From the NCBI GenBank assembly GCA_000403295.2, contig KE159610.1:353387-417386 (forward strand): a stretch of DNA of 64,000 nt, given 5' to 3'. Below, piece by piece: positions 44,569 to 53,773 of the stretch. The DNA comes from Lachnospiraceae bacterium M18-1. Its GTDB lineage: Bacteria > Bacillota > Clostridia > Lachnospirales > Lachnospiraceae. A program made the translations under genes and the position numbers. How positions within the stretch are numbered: position 1 is the stretch's first letter; each line of letters begins with the position of its first letter. Under the pieces are notes generated by a model. It did not search any database, was not told the DNA's origin, and was given only the letters and a program-made list of their open reading frames with translations.

Positions 44569-45582
44569 TTACTCCTCCCAGGGCAGCGATGCATTTTCGC
44601 TGCGGGAGGCGCGCATCATCAATCCGTCCACGGCCTCTGCCGGATTCTTTCCTTCAAACAGGACTTCATTGACCGCTTCCACGATGGGCATGGACACCTG
44701 ATACTGCTGGGACAGCTTTTTAGCTGCTTTGGCAGAATATACGCCTTCTACCACCATCTGGACTTCTTCCATGGCCTCCTCCATGGTCCTGCCCTGTCCC
44801 ATCAGATAGCCGGCCTTCCGGTTCCGGCTGTGGACGCTGGCGCAGGTCACGATCAGGTCGCCGATGCCGGTCAGCCCGGTAAAACTCTCGATCCTGCCGC
44901 CCATCTTCACTCCCAGCCTTGCGATCTCCGCAATCCCTCTGGTGATCAGCGCCGCCTTGGTATTATCGCCGTAGCCCAGACCATCCGCGATCCCTGCTGC
45001 CAGGGCGATCACATTTTTCAGGGAGCCGCCCAGCTCGATTCCCAGGATATCCGGGCTGGTATAGACCCGGAACACCTTACTGATAAAAATAGACTGCAGA
45101 TATTCCGCTGTTTTCTTCGTCCGCGCACCGATCACGCAGGTGGTGGGCAGCCCCCGTCCTACTTCCTCCGCATGGCTGGGACCGGACAGCACTGCCACAT
45201 CCGCCTGAGGAATCTCTTCCTCGATCTGCCTGGAAAGGGTCATCAGAGTGCTCTCCTCGATCCCCTTTGCCACATCCACGATGATCTGCCCCTCTGCAAC
45301 GAAAGGGGACATCTTTTTTGCCGTTGCCCTGGTAAACGGAGAAGGCACCGCAAGGATCAGAAAATCCTTTCCCCGTATGGTCCCTTCCAGATCTCCCGTA
45401 ATCTTCATATCCATCGGCAGCTTCACGCCGGGCAGCTTTTTCTCATGTTCCCGCTTTTCATGGAGCATCTGCACTTCTGCGGGGTCGATAGACCACACCG
45501 TCACTTCATTTCCATTGTTGTACAGCAGGACGCTGAGCGCCGTTCCCCAGCTTCCCGCGCCGATCACACCGATATTCGCCAT
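44569..45582 (-). CDS. gpsA: Glycerol-3-phosphate dehydrogenase [NAD(P)+]
   Basis: The 337-residue enzyme reduces dihydroxyacetone phosphate to glycerol 3-phosphate for phospholipid synthesis. The NAD-binding GAGSWGTALS lies at residues 8-17, and the catalytic region ALAAGIADGLGYGDNTKAALITRG follows with the conserved Lys. The ATG at 45582 is the family start; the longer frame adds residues not seen in homologues. It lies 50 bp after plsY, the next enzyme in the pathway, and der and the DUF512 gene are upstream, a common clostridial order. Confidence 0.95.
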   Translation of the reverse strand: MANIGVIGAGSWGTALSVLLYNNGNEVTVWSIDPAEVQMLHEKREHEKKLPGVKLPMDMKITGDLEGTIRGKDFLILAVPSPFTRATAKKMSPFVAEGQIIVDVAKGIEESTLMTLSRQIEEEIPQADVAVLSGPSHAEEVGRGLPTTCVIGARTKKTAEYLQSIFISKVFRVYTSPDILGIELGGSLKNVIALAAGIADGLGYGDNTKAALITRGIAEIARLGVKMGGRIESFTGLTGIGDLIVTCASVHSRNRKAGYLMGQGRTMEEAMEEVQMVVEGVYSAKAAKKLSQQYQVSMPIVEAVNEVLFEGKNPAEAVDGLMMRASRSENASLPWEE

Positions 45583-45632
45583 ATTTTCACCATACCTTTC
45601 ACATACATTCAAATTCCGAATCAAACATACCC

Positions 45633-46262
45633 TTATTTCTTGCTCCTGAACGGATTCTCCGTACCTGCCAGCAGTCTTTTGATATTCTCCTTGTGCCGCA
45701 CCCAGGCCAGCGCCATCAGCAGAAACACGAGTACATACAGTTCCATCCGATACTGAAACGCCATATCAAAGCCTCCCAGCTGGCCGTAAAACAGAACCTC
45801 CAGAAAAAACATGGAGGATGCAAGGAGCGACCCGAGAGAGACATACCTGGTCAGCAGGACCGCGATCAGAAACGCAGTCAGCGGAATCGGCACCATCACC
45901 AGCCCTGTCGCCAGCACCAGTCCGGCCAGCACCGCGATTCCCTTGCCGCCTTTGAATTTTAGATAGAAGGGAAAATTATGTCCCAGCGTGGCGCCCATTC
46001 CTGCATACATGGCAAGCAGCGGCACGTACTCGGCATCCCGGTAGAAATACCGAGCGATCAGCACTGCCGCCAGGCACTTGATCACATCACCCGCAAATGT
46101 CATAGCACCCGCTTTCCAGCCCATGACCCGAAGCGCGTTGGTGGAGCCTGCGTTCCCGCTCCCTTCCTTCCTGATGTCCACGTGGTTTAGCCTGCCGACC
46201 AGATATCCGGTCTGCAGAAGCCCGCATACATAACCAATTGCCAGACAGATGATACGTTCCAT
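45633..46262 (-). CDS. plsY: Acyl-phosphate:glycerol-3-phosphate acyltransferase
   Basis: The 209-residue membrane enzyme acylates glycerol 3-phosphate. It has about five membrane segments and the conserved GSGNAGSTNALRVMG near 36-50, LGHNFPFYLKFKGGKGIA near 93-110 and the last helix LARLV-like VFLLMALAWVRHKENIKRLLAGTE. The GpsA product feeds it directly. It starts 4 bp after the der stop, so the genes are translationally linked. Confidence 0.95.
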   Translation of the reverse strand: MERIICLAIGYVCGLLQTGYLVGRLNHVDIRKEGSGNAGSTNALRVMGWKAGAMTFAGDVIKCLAAVLIARYFYRDAEYVPLLAMYAGMGATLGHNFPFYLKFKGGKGIAVLAGLVLATGLVMVPIPLTAFLIAVLLTRYVSLGSLLASSMFFLEVLFYGQLGGFDMAFQYRMELYVLVFLLMALAWVRHKENIKRLLAGTENPFRSKK

Positions 46263-46266
46263 GATC

Positions 46267-47595
46267 CTACCGCCCCTTTTCCTTTCTTTCTCTGATGTAG
46301 AATTTCAGCGCCGTCCCCCGGAATCCAAATGCTTCCCGGATTTTATTTTCCAGATACCTTGTATAGGAAAAATGCATCAGCTCTTTGTCATTTACAAAAA
46401 TCACAAATGTAGGCGGCTTTACCGCAACCTGAGTCATATAATACAGCTTGAGCCGTTTTCCTTTATCTGACGGCGGCTGCTGCATGGCCACCGCCTCGCT
46501 GAGGATCTCATTGAGAACCCCGGTGGCCACACGCATCGTCTGGTTGGCGATGACCATGTCGATCCGGTCATACAGCTTGTTCAGACGCTGTCCGGTCACA
46601 GCGGACACATACATGATCTCCGCATAGGGCATAAAGGACAGGATCTGCCGGATCTGATTCTCATACTCCCGCATGGTCTTATCCGTTTTCTCAATGGCGT
46701 CCCATTTATTCACCACGATGATCACACCCTTGCCCCGCTCATGGGCAATCCCCGCGATCTTGGCATCCTGCTCGGTCGCCCCTTCCACCGCGTCGATGAC
46801 CATCAGCACCACATCCGCACGCTCCACCGCCGTCACTGCCCGGATGATGCTGTAGCGTTCCAGTTCTTCCTTGATCTTGCTCTTCCTGCGAAGTCCGGCC
46901 GTGTCGATCAATACATATTCCCTTCCGTCGTATTTTACCACGGAGTCAACGGCATCCCGGGTGGTTCCCGCGATATCCGATACGATGGCCCGGTTCTCTC
47001 CTGCCAGCTTGTTGAGGATGGAGGATTTTCCCACATTTGGCTTCCCTACGATGGCGATCCGGGGGCGTTCGTCTTCCTCTTCCGTCCCGGCTCCTTCCGG
47101 GAAATGGGAGATCACCACGTCCAGCATGTCCCCCAGCCCCAGCCGGGAAGCCGCGGAAATAGGAATGGGATCGCCGATTCCCAGATTGTAAAATTCGTAC
47201 ACATCGGGCATAAACTTCTCAAAGCTGTCCACCTTGTTGACCACCAGCACCACCGGCTTGGCGGAACGCCGGAGCAGATCCGCCACCTTGGCGTCCGCAT
47301 CCTGCAGGCCCTGCCGTACATCGGTGATAAAGATAATGACATCCGCCGTGTCAATGGCGATCTGCGCCTGCTCCCGCATCTGTGAGAGGATGATGTCCTT
47401 GCTGTCCGGCTCGATGCCGCCCGTATCGATCATGGTAAATTCCCGGTCCAGCCAGCTCACATCCGCATAGATCCGGTCCCTTGTCACTCCCGGCGTGTCT
47501 TTTACGATGGAGATCATCCCTCCCGCCAGGGCGTTGAATAACGTAGACTTCCCCACATTGGGGCGGCCTACCACTGCTACTACTGGTTTACTCAT
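46267..47595 (-). CDS. der: Ribosome-assembly GTPase Der (EngA)
   Basis: The 442-residue essential GTPase has two consecutive G domains (G1 GRPNVGKST at 10-18 and GKPNVGKSS near 185; NKVD and NKWD specificity motifs) and a C-terminal KH-like domain. It acts in 50S subunit maturation. AGGAAGGA precedes the ATG. Gene order DUF512, der, plsY, gpsA is conserved across many Clostridia. Confidence 0.97.
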   Translation of the reverse strand: MSKPVVAVVGRPNVGKSTLFNALAGGMISIVKDTPGVTRDRIYADVSWLDREFTMIDTGGIEPDSKDIILSQMREQAQIAIDTADVIIFITDVRQGLQDADAKVADLLRRSAKPVVLVVNKVDSFEKFMPDVYEFYNLGIGDPIPISAASRLGLGDMLDVVISHFPEGAGTEEEDERPRIAIVGKPNVGKSSILNKLAGENRAIVSDIAGTTRDAVDSVVKYDGREYVLIDTAGLRRKSKIKEELERYSIIRAVTAVERADVVLMVIDAVEGATEQDAKIAGIAHERGKGVIIVVNKWDAIEKTDKTMREYENQIRQILSFMPYAEIMYVSAVTGQRLNKLYDRIDMVIANQTMRVATGVLNEILSEAVAMQQPPSDKGKRLKLYYMTQVAVKPPTFVIFVNDKELMHFSYTRYLENKIREAFGFRGTALKFYIRERKEKGR

Positions 47596-47726
47596 CTTAT
47601 ATAGTCCTTCCTGTATTCTGACCGGAGGCTGTTTTTTGCTCTCCGGTCCGTTTCATTCCTGATTGGTATCTGTTGGGAATCCCTGTAGATCCGACAAAAA
47701 TACCATCTTATTTATATTCACGGTCT

Positions 47727-49049
47727 CTATACGTCAGGATTCCTTGCCAGGATTGTATCCATGAGATCCTGACCGCTTGATTTTACAATATTCAGCGGCA
47801 CTTGTAAAGCACTCTCTACCTGTGAAACTGTAAAATCATCTAAAAATACGTCTTCTTTTGCCCGCAGCATATTGCAGGGGAGTAAAAGCCGCTCCGCCAG
47901 GTCTTTTCCGGAAAGCTGCTTCACAAGATCCTGCCCGGTGATCAGCCCGGATACCGTGATCTGCTCCCCGAAAAATTCATTTTTGATCGGATAGACCGTC
48001 ACCTCCGTGCGCGGAAATTTTTCTCTAAGCAGTTCTGCCATCTGCTCCAGGTATGGCGCGGCGAGAAGTCCGGTGGCAATGGAAAGCTTCCGTTCTTTCT
48101 GGTCGCCTTCCTCCCCTTCCAATGCCTCTGTAAATTCATTCAAAAGAAGCCGCAGCATCCCGACCCCGTTTTCCAGCTGCAGGTAACCGTCATAAGATTC
48201 CTCCTCCGGCAGTTCTTTCCCGGCCAGAATATACCACTCGTCGCTGGCGTGGATAAAGTGCAGGCCATGCTCCGGATACAGGCGTTCCTGCCATCCGTGG
48301 ATCAGCTCCAGCACCTGCCGGGCCTCCTCACCTGTAAAAGGCTCCAGAGGCTCCAGCCCCTCCCGGAACCTGGTCAGCCCTACAGGCACTACAGAGACAC
48401 TGCGCAGGAAAGGCAGATACCTGGTCAGCTCCCGGATACTCCGATCCAGCTCATCCCCGTCGTTGAAGCCCTTGCACAGAACGATCTGCCCGTTCATCTC
48501 GATCCCGGCCTCATAGAGCATGTCCACCTTCTTCAAAGCCTCCCCGGCAAACCGGTTGTGCAGCATCCTGCAGCGCAGCTCGGGATTCATGGCCTGAAAG
48601 GAAATGTTGATAGGTTCCAGGTGGAATCGGATGATCCGCTGGATATCGTGTTCACTCATGTTGGTCAGCGTCACATAATTTCCCTGGAGGAAAGACAGCC
48701 GTGAGTCATCGTCCTTAAAATACAGTGTGTCACGCATCCCTGGCGGCATCTGGTCAATAAAGCAGAAAATACACTTGTTCCGGCAGGAACGGTACTCGTC
48801 CATCAGTCCCTGCTCAAATTCCAGCCCCAGATCTTCGTAAGTCTCCTTCTCAATCTCCAGCTCCCACTGCTCGCCGTCCGGCTTCTCGATCAGCAACAAG
48901 ATCTCCTCTTCTTCTATATAATAACGATAATCAAATACATCCTCGATCTCCTGTCCGTCCACCGCCAGCAGCAGGTCTCCCGGCTCTATGCCCATCTCCC
49001 ACGCAATGCTTTCGGGCTGAACAAAACGGATCTTATGCTCATGTGCCAT
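47727..49049 (-). CDS. DUF512 radical-SAM-like protein with PDZ domain
   Basis: The 440-residue protein has an N-terminal PDZ-like domain (WEMGIEPGDLLLAVDGQEIEDV), then the cluster C89-xxx-C93-xx-C96 (CRNKCIFC) typical of radical SAM enzymes, and the DUF512 C-terminal region ending in AKEDVFLDDFTVSQVE. The function is unknown; the iron-sulfur cluster is inferred. The start at 49049 has GGGAGAG; the longer frame upstream runs through a palindromic repeat and is unlikely. Its place before der is conserved in Clostridia. Confidence 0.9.
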   Translation of the reverse strand: MAHEHKIRFVQPESIAWEMGIEPGDLLLAVDGQEIEDVFDYRYYIEEEEILLLIEKPDGEQWELEIEKETYEDLGLEFEQGLMDEYRSCRNKCIFCFIDQMPPGMRDTLYFKDDDSRLSFLQGNYVTLTNMSEHDIQRIIRFHLEPINISFQAMNPELRCRMLHNRFAGEALKKVDMLYEAGIEMNGQIVLCKGFNDGDELDRSIRELTRYLPFLRSVSVVPVGLTRFREGLEPLEPFTGEEARQVLELIHGWQERLYPEHGLHFIHASDEWYILAGKELPEEESYDGYLQLENGVGMLRLLLNEFTEALEGEEGDQKERKLSIATGLLAAPYLEQMAELLREKFPRTEVTVYPIKNEFFGEQITVSGLITGQDLVKQLSGKDLAERLLLPCNMLRAKEDVFLDDFTVSQVESALQVPLNIVKSSGQDLMDTILARNPDV

Positions 49050-49086
49050 AAATACTCTCCCAATCTTGGTTTCGTCCGGCAGCGTC

Positions 49087-49123
49087 GTTACTGTGAGCAC
49101 CCGGTGAGGGTGTGAACTGTAAC
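49087..49123. repeat. TTACTGTTCAC-family palindromic repeat, copy 3
   Basis: GTTACTGTGAGCACCC, then AGGGTGTGAACTGTAAC, forms an imperfect palindrome closely related to 55235-55269. It lies directly upstream of the DUF512 gene's control region. Confidence 0.7.
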
Positions 49124-49488
49124 ACAACGTCACCTTCTTTTCAGCATTATAACATAATAACTTGAATTTTCCACCACTTTATCAGCATATAAAATCATTG
49201 TTATTGTTAATGTGTAAATAGTGTGTTATATTGGTGATAAAGGTAGGGGAATGTTTTTGACTTTTGGTGAGTAAGCCCTTTTGGGTCTCGTTGCAAATAT
49301 TTCCCCCATTGGAAGGACGGCCCCAGGTCAAAACCGGCTTCGGCTTGTCCTGCAATCATCACTCTTGTAAAGAGCATTTATGACAAGCATAAAAAATAGC
49401 CGTCCTACCTAACATGCGCATTGTCAAACTAAAATCCATTCATTTCAAAAGGCACTACCACGTGCAGGAATGAAAGGAAGATGATAAA
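49124..49488. other. Intergenic stretch with no gene
   Basis: The stretch holds no convincing reading frame. AGGACGGC (about 49313) and GCCGTCCT (about 49401) form distant 8-bp arms. The T-rich left part may include the promoter of the DUF512-der operon. Together with the integrase scar that follows, this could be residual mobile-element DNA. Confidence 0.4.
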
Positions 49489-49672
49489 ATGCCAGCTTAT
49501 AAAGATGAAAAAGCAGGAACCTGGTGCTGCAAATTTTATTATTTATGGTCACCTGTACCCGATCCGTCATGAGGAAGTAGCGGACAGATTAGAGCAGTTA
49601 GTATCAAAAAATAAAACAAAAACCGAAAATTCCTTGCTCCAAAAGGATTTTCGGCTTTATTTATCGTGTTAA
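49489..49672 (+). pseudogene. Remnant of a tyrosine recombinase (integrase)
   Basis: From ATG 49489 the frame reads MPAYKDEKAGTWCCKFYY, the start of many phage and ICE integrases (arm-binding domain). After about 55 bases another frame continues IYGHLYPIRHEEVADRLEQL, the end of the same kind of protein. Over 300 codons including the catalytic Arg-His-Arg-Tyr residues are missing, apart from a leftover YGHLYP. This is a deletion scar of a former mobile element. The end carries a terminator-like stem, CCGAAAATTCCTT/AAGGATTTTCGG, before CTTTATTTAT (49623-49664). Confidence 0.75.
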
Positions 49673-49786
49673 CTTGAATTTCGGTAAAAAAAATGATATA
49701 ACCATATATGGAGACAAATTGTACTAAAGACTAGTTTTAAAGGCACCGCATTGTAAAAAGTATGCACAAACTACAGGAGAGAATTT

Positions 49787-50965
49787 ATGTCAAACATCGA
49801 ATTATTAGAAAAAACCCTCCCGGTTGCACCATTGAAGATTGTTGCCATGGAAAGCTGCAGCGAGCTTGGGCAGAAGGTGAACGACCATATCGTATCGTTT
49901 CGGAAAAATACTATCAATGAAGTCTCAGAATCCCCCTTGTATGTGAATTACCGTTCCAAAAATTATCTCGTAGACTGCTGCTGCCCCCGGTTCGGAAGCG
50001 GGGAAGGCAAAGGCATTCTCAGGGAGACTATCCGCGGCACGGATCTGTTTATCATGACAGATGTATGCAACCACAGCCTGACCTATACGGTCAACGGGCA
50101 TCCGAACCATATGTCTCCGGACGACCATTTTCAGGATCTGAAGCGGATCATCTCCGCGGCCACAGGCAAGGCGCACCGGATCACCGTTATTATGCCTTTC
50201 CTCTATGAGAGCCGCCAGCATAAGCGGACCGCACGCGAATCCCTGGACTGCGCGCTGGCGCTGGAAGAACTGGCAGCCATGGGGATTGCCAATATCATCA
50301 CCTTTGATGCACATGATCCCCGTGTCCAGAATGCAATTCCGTTAAATGGCTTTGACAGCTTCAATCCTCTCTACCAGTTTATGAAGGCTCTGTTCCGCGA
50401 GGTGCCTGATCTGACTGTGGATAAAGATCATCTGATGGTCATCAGTCCGGATGAAGGTGCCATGCACCGGGCCGTATATTTTTCCAACATGCTTGGCGTG
50501 GATATGGGAATGTTCTACAAACGCCGGGATTATTCCAAGATCGTAAATGGAAAAAATCCTATTGTAGCACATGAATTTCTTGGAGATGATGTGAAAGAGA
50601 AAGATGTGATCATCATCGACGACATGATCTCTTCCGGAGAAAGTATGCTGGATGTGGCGAAGCAGCTCAAGGAGCGTAAGGCTAAGCGTGTCATCGCCTG
50701 CACTACCTTCGGCTTGTTTACCGATGGGTTTGAAAAATTCGATAAATATTATGAAAGCGGGTATATCAACAAGGTCATTACTACCAACCTGACTTATCTG
50801 CCGCCTGAGGCAAAGGAGAAACCTTATTTTATCACGGCGGATTTGAGCAAATACCTTGCGATCATCATTGATTCCCTGAATCATGATACCGCGATCGGAT
50901 CCGTCATGACGCCGACGGAGAAGATTCATGCGCTTCTGGAGAGGCGGATGAAAGCAGAGTCTTAA
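49787..50965 (+). CDS. prs: Ribose-phosphate pyrophosphokinase
   Basis: The 392-residue enzyme makes PRPP from ribose 5-phosphate and ATP. DVIIIDDMISSGESM carries the PRPP-binding motif, and TVIMPFLYESRQHKRTARE is the catalytic flexible-loop segment. It is longer than the usual 315 residues and has the N-terminal extension seen in clostridial variants, which also have changed allosteric residues. ACAGGAGAG precedes the ATG. It lies alone between an integrase scar and a reductase gene. It supplies PRPP for nucleotide synthesis. Confidence 0.92.
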   Translation: MSNIELLEKTLPVAPLKIVAMESCSELGQKVNDHIVSFRKNTINEVSESPLYVNYRSKNYLVDCCCPRFGSGEGKGILRETIRGTDLFIMTDVCNHSLTYTVNGHPNHMSPDDHFQDLKRIISAATGKAHRITVIMPFLYESRQHKRTARESLDCALALEELAAMGIANIITFDAHDPRVQNAIPLNGFDSFNPLYQFMKALFREVPDLTVDKDHLMVISPDEGAMHRAVYFSNMLGVDMGMFYKRRDYSKIVNGKNPIVAHEFLGDDVKEKDVIIIDDMISSGESMLDVAKQLKERKAKRVIACTTFGLFTDGFEKFDKYYESGYINKVITTNLTYLPPEAKEKPYFITADLSKYLAIIIDSLNHDTAIGSVMTPTEKIHALLERRMKAES

Positions 50966-50995
50966 ATCCCAATAACAAAATTTAGGAGGGATAAA

Positions 50996-51676
50996 ATGGA
51001 CAGACCTATTACAACATTGTTTATGCTGATGTCGGTTGACGGAAAAATAAGCACCGGCGCAGTGGACGATTTAGATGTGGACAAAGATTTTCCAAAAATC
51101 GCAGGGGTCAGAGAAGGCTTGCACCAATACTATGAAATCGAGCAAACGACAGATTTGTGGTCGATCAATTCTGGCCGGGTTCAGGCCAAAATGGGTGTCA
51201 ATACAAAGAAAATGCCGAATAAAACGCCGGTATCTTTTGTGGTAATAGATAACAGGCATTTGGATGAACATGGTATACAATATTTTTGCGCTTTATCAAA
51301 AAAGTTTATGTTGATTACGTCAAATGCAGAACACCCGGCATTTCAAATAAAGGAAGATAATATTCATATCATCTATCAAAAAGAATTATCGCTGGAGGAT
51401 GCGCTTAGAAAGCTCAAATCAGAATATGGCTGCGAACGATTAACGGTACAGACCGGTGGAACGCTAAACGGCTTATTTCTTCGAGAAAAACTGTTTGATT
51501 ATGTTGATATTGTTATTGCTCCGGTTCTGATCGGCGGCAAAGATACATCTACTTTAATTGATGGGAACTCTTTGTACTCACAAAGCGAATTGTCAAAATT
51601 AGGCGTTCTGAAACTGCAGGAATGTGTGATTTTGGAGAACTCATATTTGCGGCTGCGTTATGAGGTCATTCATTGA
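50996..51676 (+). CDS. RibD C-terminal-domain reductase (DHFR fold)
   Basis: The 226-residue stand-alone protein has the RibD-C fold: the start TLFMLMSVDGKIS, VQTGGTLNGLF near 155-165, and IVIAPVLIGGKDTSTLIDG. It is NADPH-dependent by family, related to the riboflavin pathway reductase, but no deaminase domain or other rib gene is near. The base composition is more AT-rich than prs, from which it is 30 bp away, suggesting a separate origin. TAGGAGGG lies 6 bases before the ATG. Confidence 0.85.
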   Translation: MDRPITTLFMLMSVDGKISTGAVDDLDVDKDFPKIAGVREGLHQYYEIEQTTDLWSINSGRVQAKMGVNTKKMPNKTPVSFVVIDNRHLDEHGIQYFCALSKKFMLITSNAEHPAFQIKEDNIHIIYQKELSLEDALRKLKSEYGCERLTVQTGGTLNGLFLREKLFDYVDIVIAPVLIGGKDTSTLIDGNSLYSQSELSKLGVLKLQECVILENSYLRLRYEVIH

Positions 51677-51714
51677 TCAATTCTTCTGGTCTGCAGATAT
51701 TTTTATGAAAGGCG

Positions 51715-51769
51715 GTAGATAGTATGAAATGCAAAATGTTCGTAATCAATCACATGTCATACTATCTAC
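51715..51769. repeat. 13-bp inverted repeat after the RibD-C gene
   Basis: GTAGATAGTATGA (51715-51727) and TCATACTATCTAC (51757-51769) are perfect arms 29 bp apart. It lies between convergent genes and may be a terminator without a T-tract or a small mobile hairpin. Confidence 0.55.
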
Positions 51770-51879
51770 TGTGAAGATTTTTCTGCGGCTGCATAACAGA
51801 CCACTGCGGCAAATGCCGGATCCACTTTATAATTCAATAACCGTAGGTGTTTTCGTATTCTGCTTTGCACGTATCAAAG

Positions 51880-53496
51880 CTACCCTGCCAACATCCGATA
51901 GCAGAGATACACCACGATCAGCACTGCCACGACAATCGCTTCCGACAGAAGAATCTTTGATGATTTTCCCCGGAACAGGCTTCTGTGCTCTCCCGGCTCC
52001 AGCAGGATCCCCCATGGGCTGTGTTTCTGCATTTTCAGGGAGATACCCTTCTTCTCGTTCTCCCCGATGGACTTTAAAAATGCTTTCCAGTTATCTTCCA
52101 GGAGCCGCATTCCCCGCAGCAGATCCGCCTGCATATTCTGGTTTTTAAGCACATTCTGAAAAAATCCGGCCTGTTCCAGATATGCGGCCTGCTTCTGCGC
52201 CTCCGTATTTTCCTTTTTCTCCTGGAACAGCCTGTAGGCGTACTCCAGCCCCTCCTCCAAAGCCCTCTGAGAACTGTTGGTCCTTTCATAGACGTTGGTA
52301 GTATAGTCATAAACCTTGTATACTCCTTTTCGGCTCAGATAATAATCCACCATCTGGTTGAGGGCATTCTTCATCGGAACGTTCATTGCGTTCTGACTGC
52401 CGGATGCGGCGGAAAACATCTCCCCTTTGATCGAAGTGACTGCCGCAAGGTATCCCACCACTTCATCGTTTTTCGCACTGATATCCGAATTTTTCAATAA
52501 ATTGCCGCTGCCGTTCATGTGCGCTGCGAATCGGTTTGCCCTGGCCAGGTCATTTCCTGAAAATGCAGTCCTTCCGCCTGCAATACCGGCATTTACAGAT
52601 CCGTGTCCCCTGGTTCCGTTCAAAGCCTGGTTCCGTTGGCTGATCTGAACCTCGCCCGATCTTCTGCTGGCGTCAAATGCCTGATTCAGCCGGACATTTC
52701 TTCCTTCCGTCAGCTTGTATATCGCCCCTTCCTCCGTGGAAGAAAATGCGGCGGCCGTGGAACCCGCCCTCCCCGGCTGACCGCTTCTGGATGAGTCCGG
52801 CATAAAATAGCGCAGGTTACCGACGCCTGCCGTTTTGCCCTTTGCATAAAACTGGTCCGCCGCCCTGGCGGAAATAGAAGCCCCGGTAGTCTGCTTATAG
52901 ATACTGGATTTTACATTCTGAAGCGTATCTGTCTGTCCGGTCTGTTTCAGAAAGTCCATCAGGTCCTTCAGATCCGTAGCCATCAACAGGTTCAGCTTCT
53001 GGGCCAATATCTCATCCAGCCTTGCAATCTGGGCCGCCTGCTCTTCTCCCATCGTATGGGTCAGGATGGCTTCCAGAAGTGCAAGATACAAACGGGACAG
53101 CTCGTTAAGCTGCTTTGCGATATCCCCGTTTCCGGAAGGCATCCATTTCAAAAGAGCTTCCAGAAGCTCCTGCTCCATTTCCAGAACCCACTTGATATCC
53201 CCGTTCTCCAGGAGTTTTCCGTCTATGCCGAACCATTTGCTCTGTCTGGAAAGCTCAGACGTATCCCGCTTCTCCGTCTGATCCTCCCGCTCATATTCCG
53301 TCTCCTTTTCCGCACGCTCCCTTTCCAGGTCTTCCTTTGCCTCGGCCGCCTGTCTTGCCGCCTGCGCGACCATCACCTGACCTGCCTCCAGTTCCATGCT
53401 TTTTCTTGCTGCCCGCCCTGCCGCTGCTGCCTCGGAGGCCGACATCGGAGAGGCGGCCGGCATCGGAGAGGCGCCTACTTCTTTTACTCCTGCCAT
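51880..53496 (-). CDS. Uncharacterised tail-anchored protein of 538 residues
   Basis: I do not recognise a family. The first 100 residues are Ala/Glu/Arg-rich and probably coiled coil (roughly 20-95, then 105-190). A Ser/Gly/Asn-rich middle (230-350) looks flexible, and the last 20 residues (ILLSEAIVVAVLIVVYLCYRMLAG) form a single C-terminal membrane anchor with no N-terminal signal. The protein would therefore hang in the cytoplasm from the membrane, or be inserted after synthesis. Its neighbour across the MATE gene (55472-56623) is similarly uncharacterised. GAGGAAATAAG precedes the ATG. Confidence 0.75.
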   Translation of the reverse strand: MAGVKEVGASPMPAASPMSASEAAAAGRAARKSMELEAGQVMVAQAARQAAEAKEDLERERAEKETEYEREDQTEKRDTSELSRQSKWFGIDGKLLENGDIKWVLEMEQELLEALLKWMPSGNGDIAKQLNELSRLYLALLEAILTHTMGEEQAAQIARLDEILAQKLNLLMATDLKDLMDFLKQTGQTDTLQNVKSSIYKQTTGASISARAADQFYAKGKTAGVGNLRYFMPDSSRSGQPGRAGSTAAAFSSTEEGAIYKLTEGRNVRLNQAFDASRRSGEVQISQRNQALNGTRGHGSVNAGIAGGRTAFSGNDLARANRFAAHMNGSGNLLKNSDISAKNDEVVGYLAAVTSIKGEMFSAASGSQNAMNVPMKNALNQMVDYYLSRKGVYKVYDYTTNVYERTNSSQRALEEGLEYAYRLFQEKKENTEAQKQAAYLEQAGFFQNVLKNQNMQADLLRGMRLLEDNWKAFLKSIGENEKKGISLKMQKHSPWGILLEPGEHRSLFRGKSSKILLSEAIVVAVLIVVYLCYRMLAG

Positions 53497-53635
53497 CTTA
53501 TTTCCTCATTCCTTATAGATCCGTTTCCCGATATACCTTTTCCTGGGACATCCGGAACATTCGTTTTATGTCTGACATAGTCATAACTGTTCTTAACAGC
53601 AGCCTGCAGATCCGTCTGCCGTATCCTCTATTATA

Positions 53636-53691
53636 AATATCGGCTTAAAGGCAAATGTTGTAACAGCCACTTTTGCCTTTAAGCCGATATT
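53636..53691. terminator. 20-bp hairpin upstream of the 538-residue gene
   Basis: Perfect arms of 20 bp, from AATATCGGCTTAAAGGCAAA to its complement ending ATATT, enclose a 16-base loop. It lies after the end of the second MATE gene and before the next gene on the same strand, so it is a candidate terminator. The T-tract is short. Confidence 0.6.
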
Positions 53692-53700
53692 TTACTGGGC

Positions 53701-53742
53701 GGATGCCTTGCAGCAGGGTGCAAGGCACCGTGAACAGTAACG
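53701..53742. repeat. TTACTGTTCAC-family palindromic repeat, copy 4
   Basis: ATGCCTTGCAGCAGGGTGCA, then AGGCACC and GTGAACAGTAAC, differs from the copy at 24528-24565 in only a few bases. It adjoins the 20-bp hairpin. Confidence 0.75.
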
Positions 53743-53773
53743 ATATTGATTCTCTGCAGACGGACCGTAAAGC

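Noticed and set aside
44458..45756. 432-codon rightward frame across gpsA
   Set aside because: It is antisense to gpsA and part of plsY, and has no ribosome site or domain.
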